In this document: positions 1 to 7,796 of the stretch, one piece after another
Position numbering within the stretch: position 1 is the first letter of the stretch
How the letters are laid out: each line of letters opens with the position of its first letter
Source: Thermodesulfovibrionales bacterium
GTDB lineage: Bacteria; Nitrospirota; Thermodesulfovibrionia; Thermodesulfovibrionales; JdFR-86
Direction of reading: 5' to 3'
Length of the DNA stretch: 32,824 nt
Assembly (NCBI GenBank): GCA_030682405.1
Contig: JAUXOF010000065.1
Location: forward strand, 1 to 32,824
Program-made: the position numbers and the translations under genes
Notes under the pieces: generated by a model
The model's database searches: none
Seen by the model: the letters and a program-made list of their open reading frames with translations, nothing else
What the model was told of the DNA's origin: nothing

Positions 1-744
1 TTAAATAGACAAGAAAAAGAACGACTCGGTTATCCTACTCAGAAGCCTGAAGCCTTAATTGAAAGGATTATAAAGGCATCTTCGCAGGAAAATGATTTGA
101 TTCTTGATCCTTTTTGTGGGTGTGGGTCAACTATAGCCGTAGCACAAAGACTTAGAAGAAAATGGATAGGCATTGATATTACCCATCTTGCCGTAAATTT
201 AATTAAATGGCGGATGAAGCACATGTTTGAACTCAATCCGAAGAAAGACTATAAAGTTATAGGCGAACCCGAGGATTTAACGGGCGCTATGGAGCTTGCC
301 TCGCAGAACCGTTTCCAGTTCCAGTGGTGGGTGTTGTCTTTGATAGACGCCCGGCCGTACGGCGACAAGAAAAAAGGCAAGGACACGGGCATTGACGGCT
401 TTATATACTTTACGGAGGACAGGGGTAAGATAGGGAAAGCAATCGTCTCGGTTAAAAGCGGAAAAACCGGCGTTAAAGACATAAGGGACTTGGGGCATGT
501 TTTAGAGCGTGAAAAAGCAGCGATGGGGCTTTTTGTAACATTGCAACCCCCTACGAGGGATATGGCTAAGGAAGCCGCGGCCACGGGTTTTTATCATTCC
601 GTGATATTAAACAAAGATTTCCCTAAAATGCAGATAATGACCATCGAAGAACTTTTAAACGGCAGGAAGCCTAAAATACCGTATCAGTTTGTTTCGTACA
701 AGCAGGCCGAGCGGGTTGACACGCCTGAACCTCGGTTGCTATAA
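1..744 (+). CDS. DNA methyltransferase fused to Mrr-like nuclease domain (5' truncated by window edge)
   Basis: The frame is open from base 1, so the gene begins outside the window. The first ~60 residues are the end of an N4/N6-adenine or cytosine methyltransferase: a [14 protein letters not shown] segment followed by the SAM-binding motif DPFCGCGST, the usual pattern in type III and related beta-class enzymes. A second domain of about 150 residues follows. It contains GIDGF and, about 20 residues later, VSVKSG, which fits the D...xxK core of Mrr-like PD-(D/E)xK nucleases that tolerate a non-acidic residue before the Lys. The protein is therefore probably a combined modification-restriction enzyme. 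The first 240 bases are visibly more AT-rich than the rest, which fits acquisition by transfer. The methylase part is certain; nuclease activity is inferred. Confidence 0.85.
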   Translation, partial: LNRQEKERLGYPTQKPEALIERIIKASSQENDLILDPFCGCGSTIAVAQRLRRKWIGIDITHLAVNLIKWRMKHMFELNPKKDYKVIGEPEDLTGAMELASQNRFQFQWWVLSLIDARPYGDKKKGKDTGIDGFIYFTEDRGKIGKAIVSVKSGKTGVKDIRDLGHVLEREKAAMGLFVTLQPPTRDMAKEAAATGFYHSVILNKDFPKMQIMTIEELLNGRKPKIPYQFVSYKQAERVDTPEPRLL

Positions 745-755
745 CATTTTCGCTC

Positions 756-843
756 TAAGGACGGATTTCGGGAGAGAGATTTTTGCTGTCCATAAGTTCC
801 CCTGATTTTTTGGGTTTTTTGTCCGTCATGCCCGAAGTCCTTA
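756..843. repeat. imperfect inverted-repeat intergenic element
   Basis: The left arm TAAGGACGGATTTCGGG (756-772) faces the right arm CCCGAAGTCCTTA (831-843). The arms pair apart from a small insertion. The right arm is preceded by CGTCATG, resembling the GTCATNCCC starts of the repeats near 31350 and 32632. This looks like a dispersed non-coding palindrome of the chromosome. Confidence 0.5.
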
Positions 844-900
844 ATCATCCAAAAATGTTGTAATCGCGCATCGGATATTCGGTGATTTGGGGAATTTTTA

Positions 901-927
901 AGGCGGGGCGAAAGCCCCGCCTTTTTT
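901..927 (+). terminator. rho-independent terminator
   Basis: A perfect 9-bp stem (AGGCGGGGC / GCCCCGCCT) with a GAAA tetraloop is followed by a run of T. It lies downstream of the methyltransferase gene and upstream of the next gene. A short T run on the left side could let it work in both directions. Confidence 0.88.
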
Positions 928-987
928 GACAGCAGGCCAGCGGGCTTTGTTGAATTCTTAAGCCGTTTCTGGTAATTTTAATTGTTT

Positions 988-1749
988 ATGGAAAACGGCA
1001 TTGGATTCAAGGAGGGTTCAAGGGGTTTCGGCGTAAGGGCGGCGTCTGTCGCCTTTGCCCTTGCGTTTTTTCTTGCGGCCGGGGTTTGCGACTCCTTTGC
1101 GGATTTGACCTATACGGTTAAAAAAGGCGACACGCTTTTTAAAATTGCAAGAAATTTCAAGCTCACAGTCGGAGAGCTTAAGGCCATGAACGGGCTTGGC
1201 TCAAGCAGGATTAAAAAGGGGCAGAGGCTTTATCTAAAGCGCGCGGAGGAGACTCAAAAGGCAGGACAAGAGGCGGTTTTGCCGGCGGAGGAAAAACTTG
1301 CCGAGGACTTAAAATCCCTTTCTGAACAGCCGGCCTCCTCCCCGTCCGTCCGTCTGGCTCTCATTGCCGGCATGATGCTGGACATGCCTTATAAGTTCGG
1401 CGGAAGCACCTTGAAGGGGCTTGACTGCTCCGCCTTCGTACAGAAGGTCTTCGGGTTTGAAGACGTAATCCTTCCGAGGGTCGCGAGGGAGCAGTTTAAG
1501 CTCGGCATCCATGTAGAGAGGGGGGAACTCAATATCGGAGACCTCGTGTTTTTCAGGACTTATGCGCGTTTCCCCTCGCACGTGGGAATTTATCTCGGCA
1601 ATAACCTCTTCATACACGCATCCTCCAAGGTAAGAAAAGTGACTATAGACAGCCTTGACGCGCCTTATTACTTCAGGCGGTTTATCGGGGCCAAAAGGAT
1701 ACTGGACGACCGGCCTGATTTGCCGGGCGGACTGCCCTTTCTCAAATAG
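988..1749 (+). CDS. secreted LysM-NlpC/P60 peptidoglycan hydrolase
   Basis: This is a cell-wall peptidase expected to cut peptide stems of peptidoglycan. An N-terminal hydrophobic segment (about residues 19-38, ending SFA) looks like a signal peptide cut by signal peptidase I. The Cys after AGV does not make a good lipobox. A LysM domain (about 42-85; YTVKKGDTLFKIA) provides glycan binding. After a charged linker comes the NlpC/P60 domain with the catalytic Cys in GLDCSAF, His in SHVGIYLG and a second His in FIHASS. I chose ATG 988; a TTG six bases upstream is possible. No convincing ribosome-binding site precedes either start, and an AAGGAGG lies inside the 5' coding region with no start codon after it, so the start is uncertain. 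Confidence 0.85.
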   Translation: MENGIGFKEGSRGFGVRAASVAFALAFFLAAGVCDSFADLTYTVKKGDTLFKIARNFKLTVGELKAMNGLGSSRIKKGQRLYLKRAEETQKAGQEAVLPAEEKLAEDLKSLSEQPASSPSVRLALIAGMMLDMPYKFGGSTLKGLDCSAFVQKVFGFEDVILPRVAREQFKLGIHVERGELNIGDLVFFRTYARFPSHVGIYLGNNLFIHASSKVRKVTIDSLDAPYYFRRFIGAKRILDDRPDLPGGLPFLK

Positions 1750-1795
1750 CCTTGCCCGCCGGTTTGGCGTATAATATATCAGGCAGGAGATGTCC

Positions 1796-2005
1796 ATGAG
1801 AAGAGAAACGCTCTGCGCGAAAAGATACTGCGAGGCCACCGGGAAGCTCCATGTTCCATGCCCCCACAGGGTAAAAAGCGGCGTTTATGTCCATGTGGTC
1901 ATAAAGGGCGGGTACTGCTACAGGTCCAAGGACTGCCTTGTCTTTGAATGCAAGTTCAACGGGATGCAGAGCGACCTTGACAGCGTCGTCTCGGTTGTGT
2001 GGTGA
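1796..2005 (+). CDS. small Cys-rich protein of unknown function
   Basis: This 69-codon ORF occupies an otherwise empty gap. ATG 1796 has a CAGGAG sequence at suitable spacing; the in-frame ATG at 1790 directly abuts that sequence and is less likely. The product has six cysteines, including C-x5-C and PCPH arrangements, spread over a basic N-terminal half, which would suit metal binding or redox chemistry. I do not recognise the family and see no signal peptide. The longer ORF on the opposite strand (1742-2020) has no comparable start signal. It is probably real but unproven. Confidence 0.45.
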   Translation: MRRETLCAKRYCEATGKLHVPCPHRVKSGVYVHVVIKGGYCYRSKDCLVFECKFNGMQSDLDSVVSVVW

Positions 2006-2071
2006 TTTTATGTCCCGCACCGATAAGCCCGATGCTGTTAAGAGGCTTTATCAATATTTCAAGGAGGCTCT

Positions 2072-2506
2072 ATGAAATATCAGTCTGGAGGCATGGGAAG
2101 GGTAGTCATCGCAAGGTTTGATGACGGCGACGATGTGCTTCGTGGCCTTGAATCTTTGGCGGAAAAAGAGGGCATAAAGGCGGGGGTGCTTTACCTGATA
2201 GGCGGCATGCGCCGCGGCAATGTGGTGGCAGGCCCGAAAAATGACGAGCTTCCGCCGGTGCCGGTATGGAAGGAGCTTAAAGGCCCGCATGAGGTTGTCG
2301 CAATAGGAACGCTCTTCCATGACGAGGAAGGGCCGAAGGTCCATCTTCACGGCGCATTCGGAAGGGCTGATGATGTGAGGGTCGGGTGCCTGCGGGAGCT
2401 CTCTGAAACCTTCCTCTTGCTTGAGGCCGTTGTCATGGAGATAACCGGCATTGAGGCAAGGCGGGAGCTTGACCCTGCCTCCGGCCTGAAGCTCCTCAGG
2501 CTTTAA
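2072..2506 (+). CDS. PPC-domain (DUF296) protein
   Basis: The 144-residue product matches the PPC/DUF296 fold: an N-terminal strand with FDDGDDVLRGLESLAEKEGIKAG, a central LIGGMRRGNV, and VHLHGAFGRADDVRVGCL near residues 90-108, the usual conserved His pair and Gly. In plants this domain sits beside AT-hooks; stand-alone bacterial versions are trimeric proteins of unsettled role, often called DNA-binding. A strong AAGGAGG precedes the ATG. It lies between unrelated small genes, so context gives no function. Confidence 0.82.
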   Translation: MKYQSGGMGRVVIARFDDGDDVLRGLESLAEKEGIKAGVLYLIGGMRRGNVVAGPKNDELPPVPVWKELKGPHEVVAIGTLFHDEEGPKVHLHGAFGRADDVRVGCLRELSETFLLLEAVVMEITGIEARRELDPASGLKLLRL

Positions 2507-2559
2507 AAACAGTATAATACGGCGAACCTTGAAGCAGGAGATTTTTAAGGAGGCAAGTG

Positions 2560-3003
2560 ATGGATGAAACAGCGCTTTTAAAAAAGCTGGACTTCTTCAG
2601 CAGCCTGACCACTGAGGAACTATTTAGGATGAGCGAAATCACCGAACCCGCTGTCTTTAAAAAGGACGAGGAGGTCGTCAGGGAGGGCACGCCGTGCGAT
2701 TCCCTGTTTGTCATCAAAAAAGGCTCTGCGAGGGTTTTGAAGGAAGGAAAACTCTTAATAACCCTTGAGGAGGGGAGCCCGATAGGAGAGGTCTCGTTCG
2801 TTGACAGGGGAAAAAGGTCTGCAACGGTAATAGCCGATTCGGATATGGAAGCCGTAAAAATACCGCTCCATGCCTTTGAGAGGTTCCTTGAAACGGAAAA
2901 AGGCATTGGTTTAAAAGTCTACAGCTCTATTGCCGTCATCCTGAGCCAGAGGCTCAGGGACACAAACGACACCCTTATGCTCTATGCCGCGGAAAAGGGC
3001 TGA
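2560..3003 (+). CDS. stand-alone cyclic-nucleotide-binding domain protein
   Basis: The 147-residue protein is a single CRP-type beta-roll. The phosphate-binding cassette is intact: GEVSFVDRGKRSATV with Glu77 and Arg86, the residues that hold cyclic-nucleotide ribose and phosphate in CAP and PKA. No helix-turn-helix or other output domain follows, so it is not itself a transcription factor of the CRP type. Signalling through a partner is an inference. ATG 2560 is chosen because TAAGGAGG lies six bases upstream; a GTG three bases earlier would crowd that site. Confidence 0.82.
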   Translation: MDETALLKKLDFFSSLTTEELFRMSEITEPAVFKKDEEVVREGTPCDSLFVIKKGSARVLKEGKLLITLEEGSPIGEVSFVDRGKRSATVIADSDMEAVKIPLHAFERFLETEKGIGLKVYSSIAVILSQRLRDTNDTLMLYAAEKG

Positions 3004-3062
3004 GGGCTTAATTTAACATCGTTTGTAATTCCCTGTGGAGAGGACTCTGAATAAAAAAATGC

Positions 3063-3091
3063 TTGCATTATGAAAAATAATCGTATATGAT
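3063..3091 (+). promoter_or_regulatory. sigma70-type promoter for the nifU-like/amidase operon
   Basis: TTGCAT (3063-3068), a 17-bp spacer and TATGAT (3086-3091) lie in an AT-rich gap 22 bases before the NifU-like start codon. This is the only good promoter seen before the long + strand run that follows. Confidence 0.65.
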
Positions 3092-3113
3092 TAAAAAATC
3101 GTGAGGAGGCAAT

Positions 3114-3335
3114 ATGTTAAGGGAAAAAGTTGAAGCAGTCCTTGATAAAATAAGGATAGGTTTAAAATCAGAGGGCGGGGACATAGAGCTTGTTGACATA
3201 AAAGACAGTGTTGTTTATGTGAGGCTTAAGGGCGCTTGCGGGACGTGTCCCATGTCAACCCTTACGATGAAGAACTGGGTGGAGGCCAGCATCAAGCGCG
3301 AGATACCAGAGGTAACTTCGGTTCAGGCCGTATGA
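3114..3335 (+). CDS. NifU-like C-terminal domain Fe-S scaffold protein
   Basis: The 73-residue product is the NifU C-terminal (Nfu) domain alone, with the CGTCP pair (Cys42 and Cys45) that binds a transient Fe-S cluster in a dimer. Family members store or deliver clusters to apo-proteins in the cytoplasm. The length is typical for the free-standing domain. GAGGAGG precedes the ATG. The TGA stop overlaps the ATG of the amidase gene (ATGA), so the two are translationally coupled even though their functions look unrelated. Confidence 0.9.
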   Translation: MLREKVEAVLDKIRIGLKSEGGDIELVDIKDSVVYVRLKGACGTCPMSTLTMKNWVEASIKREIPEVTSVQAV

Positions 3336-4468
3336 GATTCGGGATACGGGCATATATTATCTTCTGCTTTGCTCTAATTCTTAGTGCGGTTCCATGCCGT
3401 CTTCAGGCAGAAGCAGGCGTTACTGTAGATGACATCCGCTATATTTCAGGGGAAGGCCGCACAAGGATTTCCATTGAGCTTTCAGGCCCTGTAGAGCACA
3501 AGGAGTTGAGGCTTTCAAAACCCGAAAGGCTCTGCATAGACCTTCCGGGCGGGGTGCTGGGCAAGGGCATTACGAGAACAATCAATGTCAAAGACGGCGT
3601 GCTTAAGTCTCTGAGGGCAGGGCAGTTCAATCCGGAGACGGCAAGGGTTGTGCTTGATTTTGAGGGTGAGGGGAAAGTGGAGAAATTCGAGGTCTCTATA
3701 ACGTCCTCTCCTTACAGGTTGCTTATAGATGTATTCCACAAGGGGCACAGTCCGCGTTCCAGCGTTCAGAAGATAGTTATAGATGCCGGGCACGGAGGGC
3801 ATGACCCCGGGGCCGTCGGAAAAAGAGGGCTTAAGGAAAAAGACGTTACGCTTGCCATAGCATTAAACCTTAAAAAGATGCTCGAGGAGAGCAAAAAGTG
3901 CGAGGTGTTCCTTACGAGGAGCAGCGACGTTTACATAAGCCTTGACAAAAGGACGGAAATCGCAAACAAAAGGGATGCCGACCTTTTTATTTCCATACAC
4001 GCAAACGCAAACCCGAACAGGGATGTAAGCGGCATAGAGACATATCTTCTTAACTGGACCGACAATGAGGAGGCGATGAAGGTTGCGGCAAGGGAAAACG
4101 CCATATCCGTAAGAAAGATGAAGGAGGCCCGCAACGAAGTCGGGCTGATACTTGCATCCTTAGAGCTTCAGAGCAAAAGGGACGAGTCCCTGAAACTTGC
4201 CCACTCTGTGCAGGGTTCGGTTGTCACGGGACTTGACAGCTATTACAATGCCGTGGTTGACCTTGGGGTAAAACAGGCGCTCTTTTATGTCCTTGTGGGC
4301 GCAAAGATGCCCTCTGTGTTGGTTGAGGTCTCTTTCATAAGCAATTCCTCTGAAGAAAAACTCCTCGGGAAGAACAGCTACAGGGAGAAGCTGGCTGAGG
4401 GTATAGCCGCGGGCATAGAGAAGTATATCGCACAGACCCCTCCGGTTCAGAAATTCGCAAGCAAGTAA
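3332..4468 (+). CDS. N-acetylmuramoyl-L-alanine amidase (AmiC-type, AMIN + amidase_3)
   Basis: This periplasmic enzyme cleaves the bond between muramic acid and L-Ala in peptidoglycan, usually during cell separation. The frame stays open upstream, but ATG 3332 is preferred: it overlaps the preceding stop and starts a signal peptide (about residues 1-26, hydrophobic IIFCFALILSAVP). An AMIN targeting domain (about 31-135) precedes amidase_3. The zinc ligands are visible as His154 (DAGHGG), Glu169 (GLKEKD) and His223 (SIHANA), and the catalytic Glu332 as VEVSFISN. A helical insertion around 245-310 corresponds to the autoinhibitory region of AmiB/AmiC proteins, which suggests activation by an EnvC/NlpD-like partner (inference). 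Confidence 0.93.
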   Translation: MRFGIRAYIIFCFALILSAVPCRLQAEAGVTVDDIRYISGEGRTRISIELSGPVEHKELRLSKPERLCIDLPGGVLGKGITRTINVKDGVLKSLRAGQFNPETARVVLDFEGEGKVEKFEVSITSSPYRLLIDVFHKGHSPRSSVQKIVIDAGHGGHDPGAVGKRGLKEKDVTLAIALNLKKMLEESKKCEVFLTRSSDVYISLDKRTEIANKRDADLFISIHANANPNRDVSGIETYLLNWTDNEEAMKVAARENAISVRKMKEARNEVGLILASLELQSKRDESLKLAHSVQGSVVTGLDSYYNAVVDLGVKQALFYVLVGAKMPSVLVEVSFISNSSEEKLLGKNSYREKLAEGIAAGIEKYIAQTPPVQKFASK

Positions 4469-4473
4469 GAGCA

Positions 4474-6108
4474 ATGCCCCCCGGAACATTAGACCTCCTG
4501 ATAAAAGACGGCAGGGTTTTTGACGGAACCGGCTCTGAGCCTTTCACAGCCGATATCGGCATAAGAGGCGGCGTAATTGCCCTTGTCGACCGGAAAAGAA
4601 ATAGCAAAAAAACCCCTTCAAACCGGGTCGTAGAGGCTGCGGGACTTATAGTCTCACCCGGTTTTATAGACACCCACGGACATTCGGAGTTCAGCATGCT
4701 TGCCGACCCACGGGCAGAGGGAAAAGTCTCTCAGGGAGTGACCACGGAGATAAACGGAAACTGCGGGCTTTCTGCAGATCCCCTTCTCAGGGACGCCCTC
4801 AGGCAGAGGGAGGAAGACCTCAGGGAGTACGGCATAAAGGACAGGTGGGGCACGCTCGGGGAGTACCTTGGGATTTTGGAGCAAAAAGGTCTCGTAATCA
4901 ACTACGCCACGCTTGCGGGACACGGAAACGTCCGCGCCTCGGTCATGGGGTATGAGGACAGGCATCAGACACCGGCAGAGATGGAGGCGATGAAGGGACT
5001 CCTTTTGGAGGCCCTCAGGCAGGGCGCGATAGGCCTTTCAACAGGGCTTATTTATCCTCCGGGCGTTTTTACGGAAACAGAGGAGCTGATAGAGCTGTCC
5101 AAATGCGGAGCAAAGGGTGCGAGCCCCATAACCGGAGGGGGCCGTGCCCCCTTTATTTATGCATCTCATATGAGGAGCGAGGGCAGCGGGCTTCTTGAGG
5201 CCATAGGAGAGGCCATAAGGATAGGTGAGGAGGCGGGAGTCCATGTTCACATATCCCATATTAAGACTTCAGGCAGGGACAACTGGCACAAGATAGATGA
5301 GGCCGTAGGCATGATAGAGGAGGCGCAAGCAAGGGGGATAAAAATCACATGCGACCGCTATCCCTACACAGCCGCGTCCACGGACCTCGATTCCGTCCTG
5401 CCCCGATGGGCGCTTGAGGGCGGAAACGATGCGGTCTTAAAAAGACTCAAAGACAAAACCGCGGGTGAAAAGATAAAAGCCGGGCTTCTGGCCGAGCATC
5501 CTGACGAGGGATACTGGGAGTCTGTTAAGGTCTCATCCGTGGCCTCTGATAAGAACACGTGGATGGAAGGAAAGGGCATAAAAGAAATATCCGTGGAACT
5601 TGGACTGAACCCTGTTGATGCGCTCTTTCAAATACTTTTAGAGGAAAGGCTGAGGGCAGGGGGAATTTTCTATTCAATGGACGAGGGCAACTTAAGAAGG
5701 TTCCTGAAGCTGCCTTATTGTATGGTAGGCTCGGACAGCACGGCGCGCTCGACCGACGGCCCTACAAGAAAGGGCAAGGTTCATCCGAGGGGTTTTGGCA
5801 GTTTCACCCGTTTTTTGGGAAGATACGTAAGGGACGGGGGGCTTATTGCAATGGCGGAGGCGGTTTACAGGATAACGGCCCTTCCGGCAGAGACATTCGG
5901 CCTCGGCAGGAGAGGACGCATTAAGGAGGGTTTTGCAGCCGATGTCGTGGTATTTGACGAAAGTGAGATTATAGACAGGGCGACTTTTGATGAGCCTTTT
6001 TTGCCCTCAGCAGGCATCCGGCATGTAATTGTAAACGGCGTAACCGTGCTGTCTCACGGGGTTATGACAGGCAGGAGGCCGGGCATGGTTCTAAGGCATG
6101 GGATTTAA
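4474..6108 (+). CDS. D-aminoacylase / N-acyl-D-amino-acid deacylase family
   Basis: The 544-residue protein is a metal-dependent amidohydrolase that removes acyl groups from N-acyl-D-amino acids. The metal-binding DTHGH (His68, His70), the family Cys97 in NGNCGLS, and ASHMR (His232) and HISHIKTSG (His262) are all present. The C-terminal GSDSTARSTDGPTRKGKVHPRGFG region is typical of the family. The start lies five bases after the amidase stop; the stop overlaps the next gene by 11 bases. A D-amino-acid function fits downstream processing of wall peptides released by the amidase, but this is inference. Residues about 214-227 look like extra loop sequence coded by a GC-rich palindrome. Confidence 0.9.
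   Translation: MPPGTLDLLIKDGRVFDGTGSEPFTADIGIRGGVIALVDRKRNSKKTPSNRVVEAAGLIVSPGFIDTHGHSEFSMLADPRAEGKVSQGVTTEINGNCGLSADPLLRDALRQREEDLREYGIKDRWGTLGEYLGILEQKGLVINYATLAGHGNVRASVMGYEDRHQTPAEMEAMKGLLLEALRQGAIGLSTGLIYPPGVFTETEELIELSKCGAKGASPITGGGRAPFIYASHMRSEGSGLLEAIGEAIRIGEEAGVHVHISHIKTSGRDNWHKIDEAVGMIEEAQARGIKITCDRYPYTAASTDLDSVLPRWALEGGNDAVLKRLKDKTAGEKIKAGLLAEHPDEGYWESVKVSSVASDKNTWMEGKGIKEISVELGLNPVDALFQILLEERLRAGGIFYSMDEGNLRRFLKLPYCMVGSDSTARSTDGPTRKGKVHPRGFGSFTRFLGRYVRDGGLIAMAEAVYRITALPAETFGLGRRGRIKEGFAADVVVFDESEIIDRATFDEPFLPSAGIRHVIVNGVTVLSHGVMTGRRPGMVLRHGI
5137..5151. repeat. GC-rich palindrome within the D-aminoacylase gene
   Basis: GGGGGCCGTGCCCCC is a 5-bp stem around CCGTG. It codes GGRAP just before the conserved YASHMR motif, where family members usually have a shorter connection. 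The same core in the same reading frame codes GRAP in the E2 gene (9213-9230). Confidence 0.5.
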
Positions 6109-6760
6109 AGACAGGCCGGTAATAGGCATAACCATAGATATAGATGGCGGGCAGCTTAAGCTCAGGCAGGAGTACATGTCTGCTGTTGAGGGGGCAGGTG
6201 GGCTTCCGCTTCTCATATCCCCTTTAAGCGGGCTTGATTATGCTGCTTTCATAGACGGGCTTTTAATTCCCGGGGGAGATGACATCGCCCCTAAGTATTA
6301 TAATGAAACCCCGGAGTTTGAGATAAAACCGGTTGACCCCCGGAGGGCAGGGTTTGAAATTAATCTGTTTCATGAGATAATAAAGTCAGGCAGGCCTGTT
6401 CTTGGGATATGCTACGGCATGCAGCTTATTAATGTTGCGCTTGGAGGGACACTGTATCAGGACATAGAGTCGCAGTTAGGCGGGGCGGTAAACCATAAAG
6501 AGGCCCATGACATTGAGATTTCCGGCGGGCCTTTCAGTCATGGAAAGCGGAGGGTGGGGAGCACGCATCATCAGGCCCCCAAGGCCCTCGGCAGGGGGCT
6601 TGAGGTCATCGCACGCTCGGATGACGGCATAGTAGAGGCTTTTTACATGGAAGGCCATCCGTTTATAGTAGGCGTTCAGTGGCATCCGGAGCGCATGGCG
6701 GACTCCTTTTCGGATGAGATATTCGGCATGTTTATAAAGGCGGCTCATGCAGGCAAATAG
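6098..6760 (+). CDS. gamma-glutamyl-gamma-aminobutyrate hydrolase family (PuuD-like, peptidase C26)
   Basis: The 220-residue product has the class I glutamine-amidotransferase fold used as a hydrolase of gamma-glutamyl amides. The nucleophile is Cys105 in LGICYGMQL, and the triad is completed by His196 and Glu198 in VQWHPERM. The early PGGDDIAPKYY segment is characteristic of the PuuD group. It overlaps both the preceding D-aminoacylase and the following membrane-protein gene, so the three are likely co-translated. The true substrate is unknown; no other putrescine pathway genes are nearby. Confidence 0.88.
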   Translation: MGFKDRPVIGITIDIDGGQLKLRQEYMSAVEGAGGLPLLISPLSGLDYAAFIDGLLIPGGDDIAPKYYNETPEFEIKPVDPRRAGFEINLFHEIIKSGRPVLGICYGMQLINVALGGTLYQDIESQLGGAVNHKEAHDIEISGGPFSHGKRRVGSTHHQAPKALGRGLEVIARSDDGIVEAFYMEGHPFIVGVQWHPERMADSFSDEIFGMFIKAAHAGK

Positions 6761-7796
6761 GTTTTACATGTTCAGCCTGATAATCCTCGTCCTTCTGATG
6801 GGTTTTCTGAGTTTTCAGGTGATGAGGCCTTTTCTTCAGCCCATAGCATGGGCGGTGGTGCTTTCGATAATCTTCTATCCGCTTTATGCCGCACTGAGGA
6901 AATCCGTGAGGTTTAAGTCAGTGGCCTCCATAATTACGCTCGGCATAATCCTGATAATCATTCTGGGGCCTTTCTCATATCTCTCGTTCCTTCTCGTTTC
7001 GGAACTCAGGGCCGTTGCAGGCTATATAGAAAGCGGAGAGATAGAAAGCCTTAAAGATGTTCTTGAATATCCCAAGGTTGCATGGCTCGCCGAATGGATG
7101 GGCTCCGTGCTCAATATCACCCATGAGAATATGCAGGAACTCCTTGTGCAGAACCTCTCAAAAGTGGGCACGCAGCTTATAGGGAAGGTCACAACAGGCG
7201 TCGGCAACGTCCTCTCGGCGTTGCTCAATTTCATACTCATGTCCCTTTCCCTATTCTTTCTTTTGAGGGACGGCCCGGATTTCATAAAAAGGCTCAGAAA
7301 CTATATGCCGTTTTCCGAGGAGCAGAAAAGCAGGCTTGAGAATCAGGTAAAGGACATGGTCGTCTCCACGATATTCGGCGGCGTGGTGGTTGCCGTCGTT
7401 CAGGGCTTAATCGGAGGCACGGCATTTTATTTCTTGGGTATAAAGTCTCCGGTCATCTGGGGCATCGCCATTGCGATAATGTCGTTCGTGCCGATAATGG
7501 GGACATTTTCCATATGGGGCCCGGCAGTGGTATATCTCTTCATAGAGGGGTTTACAGGCAAGGGGCTGATTCTGCTTTTAATCGGCACCTTCGGCATAAG
7601 CCTCGTTGATAATATATTGAAGCCGATAATCATCGGGGGCAGGACGAAAATGCCTACGCTTCTGATATTCTTCAGCGTTCTGGGGGGCATGAAGCTCTTC
7701 GGGCTGATAGGGCTTATTATGGGGCCGTTGGTTTTAGCTCTTTTCATATCTTTTTTGGAGATTTTCAGGAACATTGAAGGAGGCGACAATGCTTAG
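6747..7796 (+). CDS. AI-2E family (PerM/UPF0118) membrane protein
   Basis: The 349-residue protein has the layout of the AI-2E/PerM family: two N-terminal membrane helices, a third before a soluble central stretch (about residues 90-130), and a block of helices in the C-terminal half, including the glycine-rich GGTAFYFLGI and PTLLIFFSVLGGMKLFGLIGLIMGP segments. Members are inner-membrane proteins implicated in autoinducer-2 export or Na+/H+ antiport, so the name does not fix the substrate. The start overlaps the end of the hydrolase gene by 14 bases; a second in-frame Met lies seven codons later. Confidence 0.88.
   Translation: MQANRFYMFSLIILVLLMGFLSFQVMRPFLQPIAWAVVLSIIFYPLYAALRKSVRFKSVASIITLGIILIIILGPFSYLSFLLVSELRAVAGYIESGEIESLKDVLEYPKVAWLAEWMGSVLNITHENMQELLVQNLSKVGTQLIGKVTTGVGNVLSALLNFILMSLSLFFLLRDGPDFIKRLRNYMPFSEEQKSRLENQVKDMVVSTIFGGVVVAVVQGLIGGTAFYFLGIKSPVIWGIAIAIMSFVPIMGTFSIWGPAVVYLFIEGFTGKGLILLLIGTFGISLVDNILKPIIIGGRTKMPTLLIFFSVLGGMKLFGLIGLIMGPLVLALFISFLEIFRNIEGGDNA

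Noticed and set aside
1309-1839. Long minus-strand ORF opposite the NlpC/P60 gene
   Set aside because: It is the antisense frame of a gene with clear domains; it has no family resemblance or start signal.
3236-3331. N-terminal extension of the amidase frame
   Set aside because: It overlaps the NifU-like gene out of frame, while ATG 3332 gives a signal peptide and an ATGA junction.
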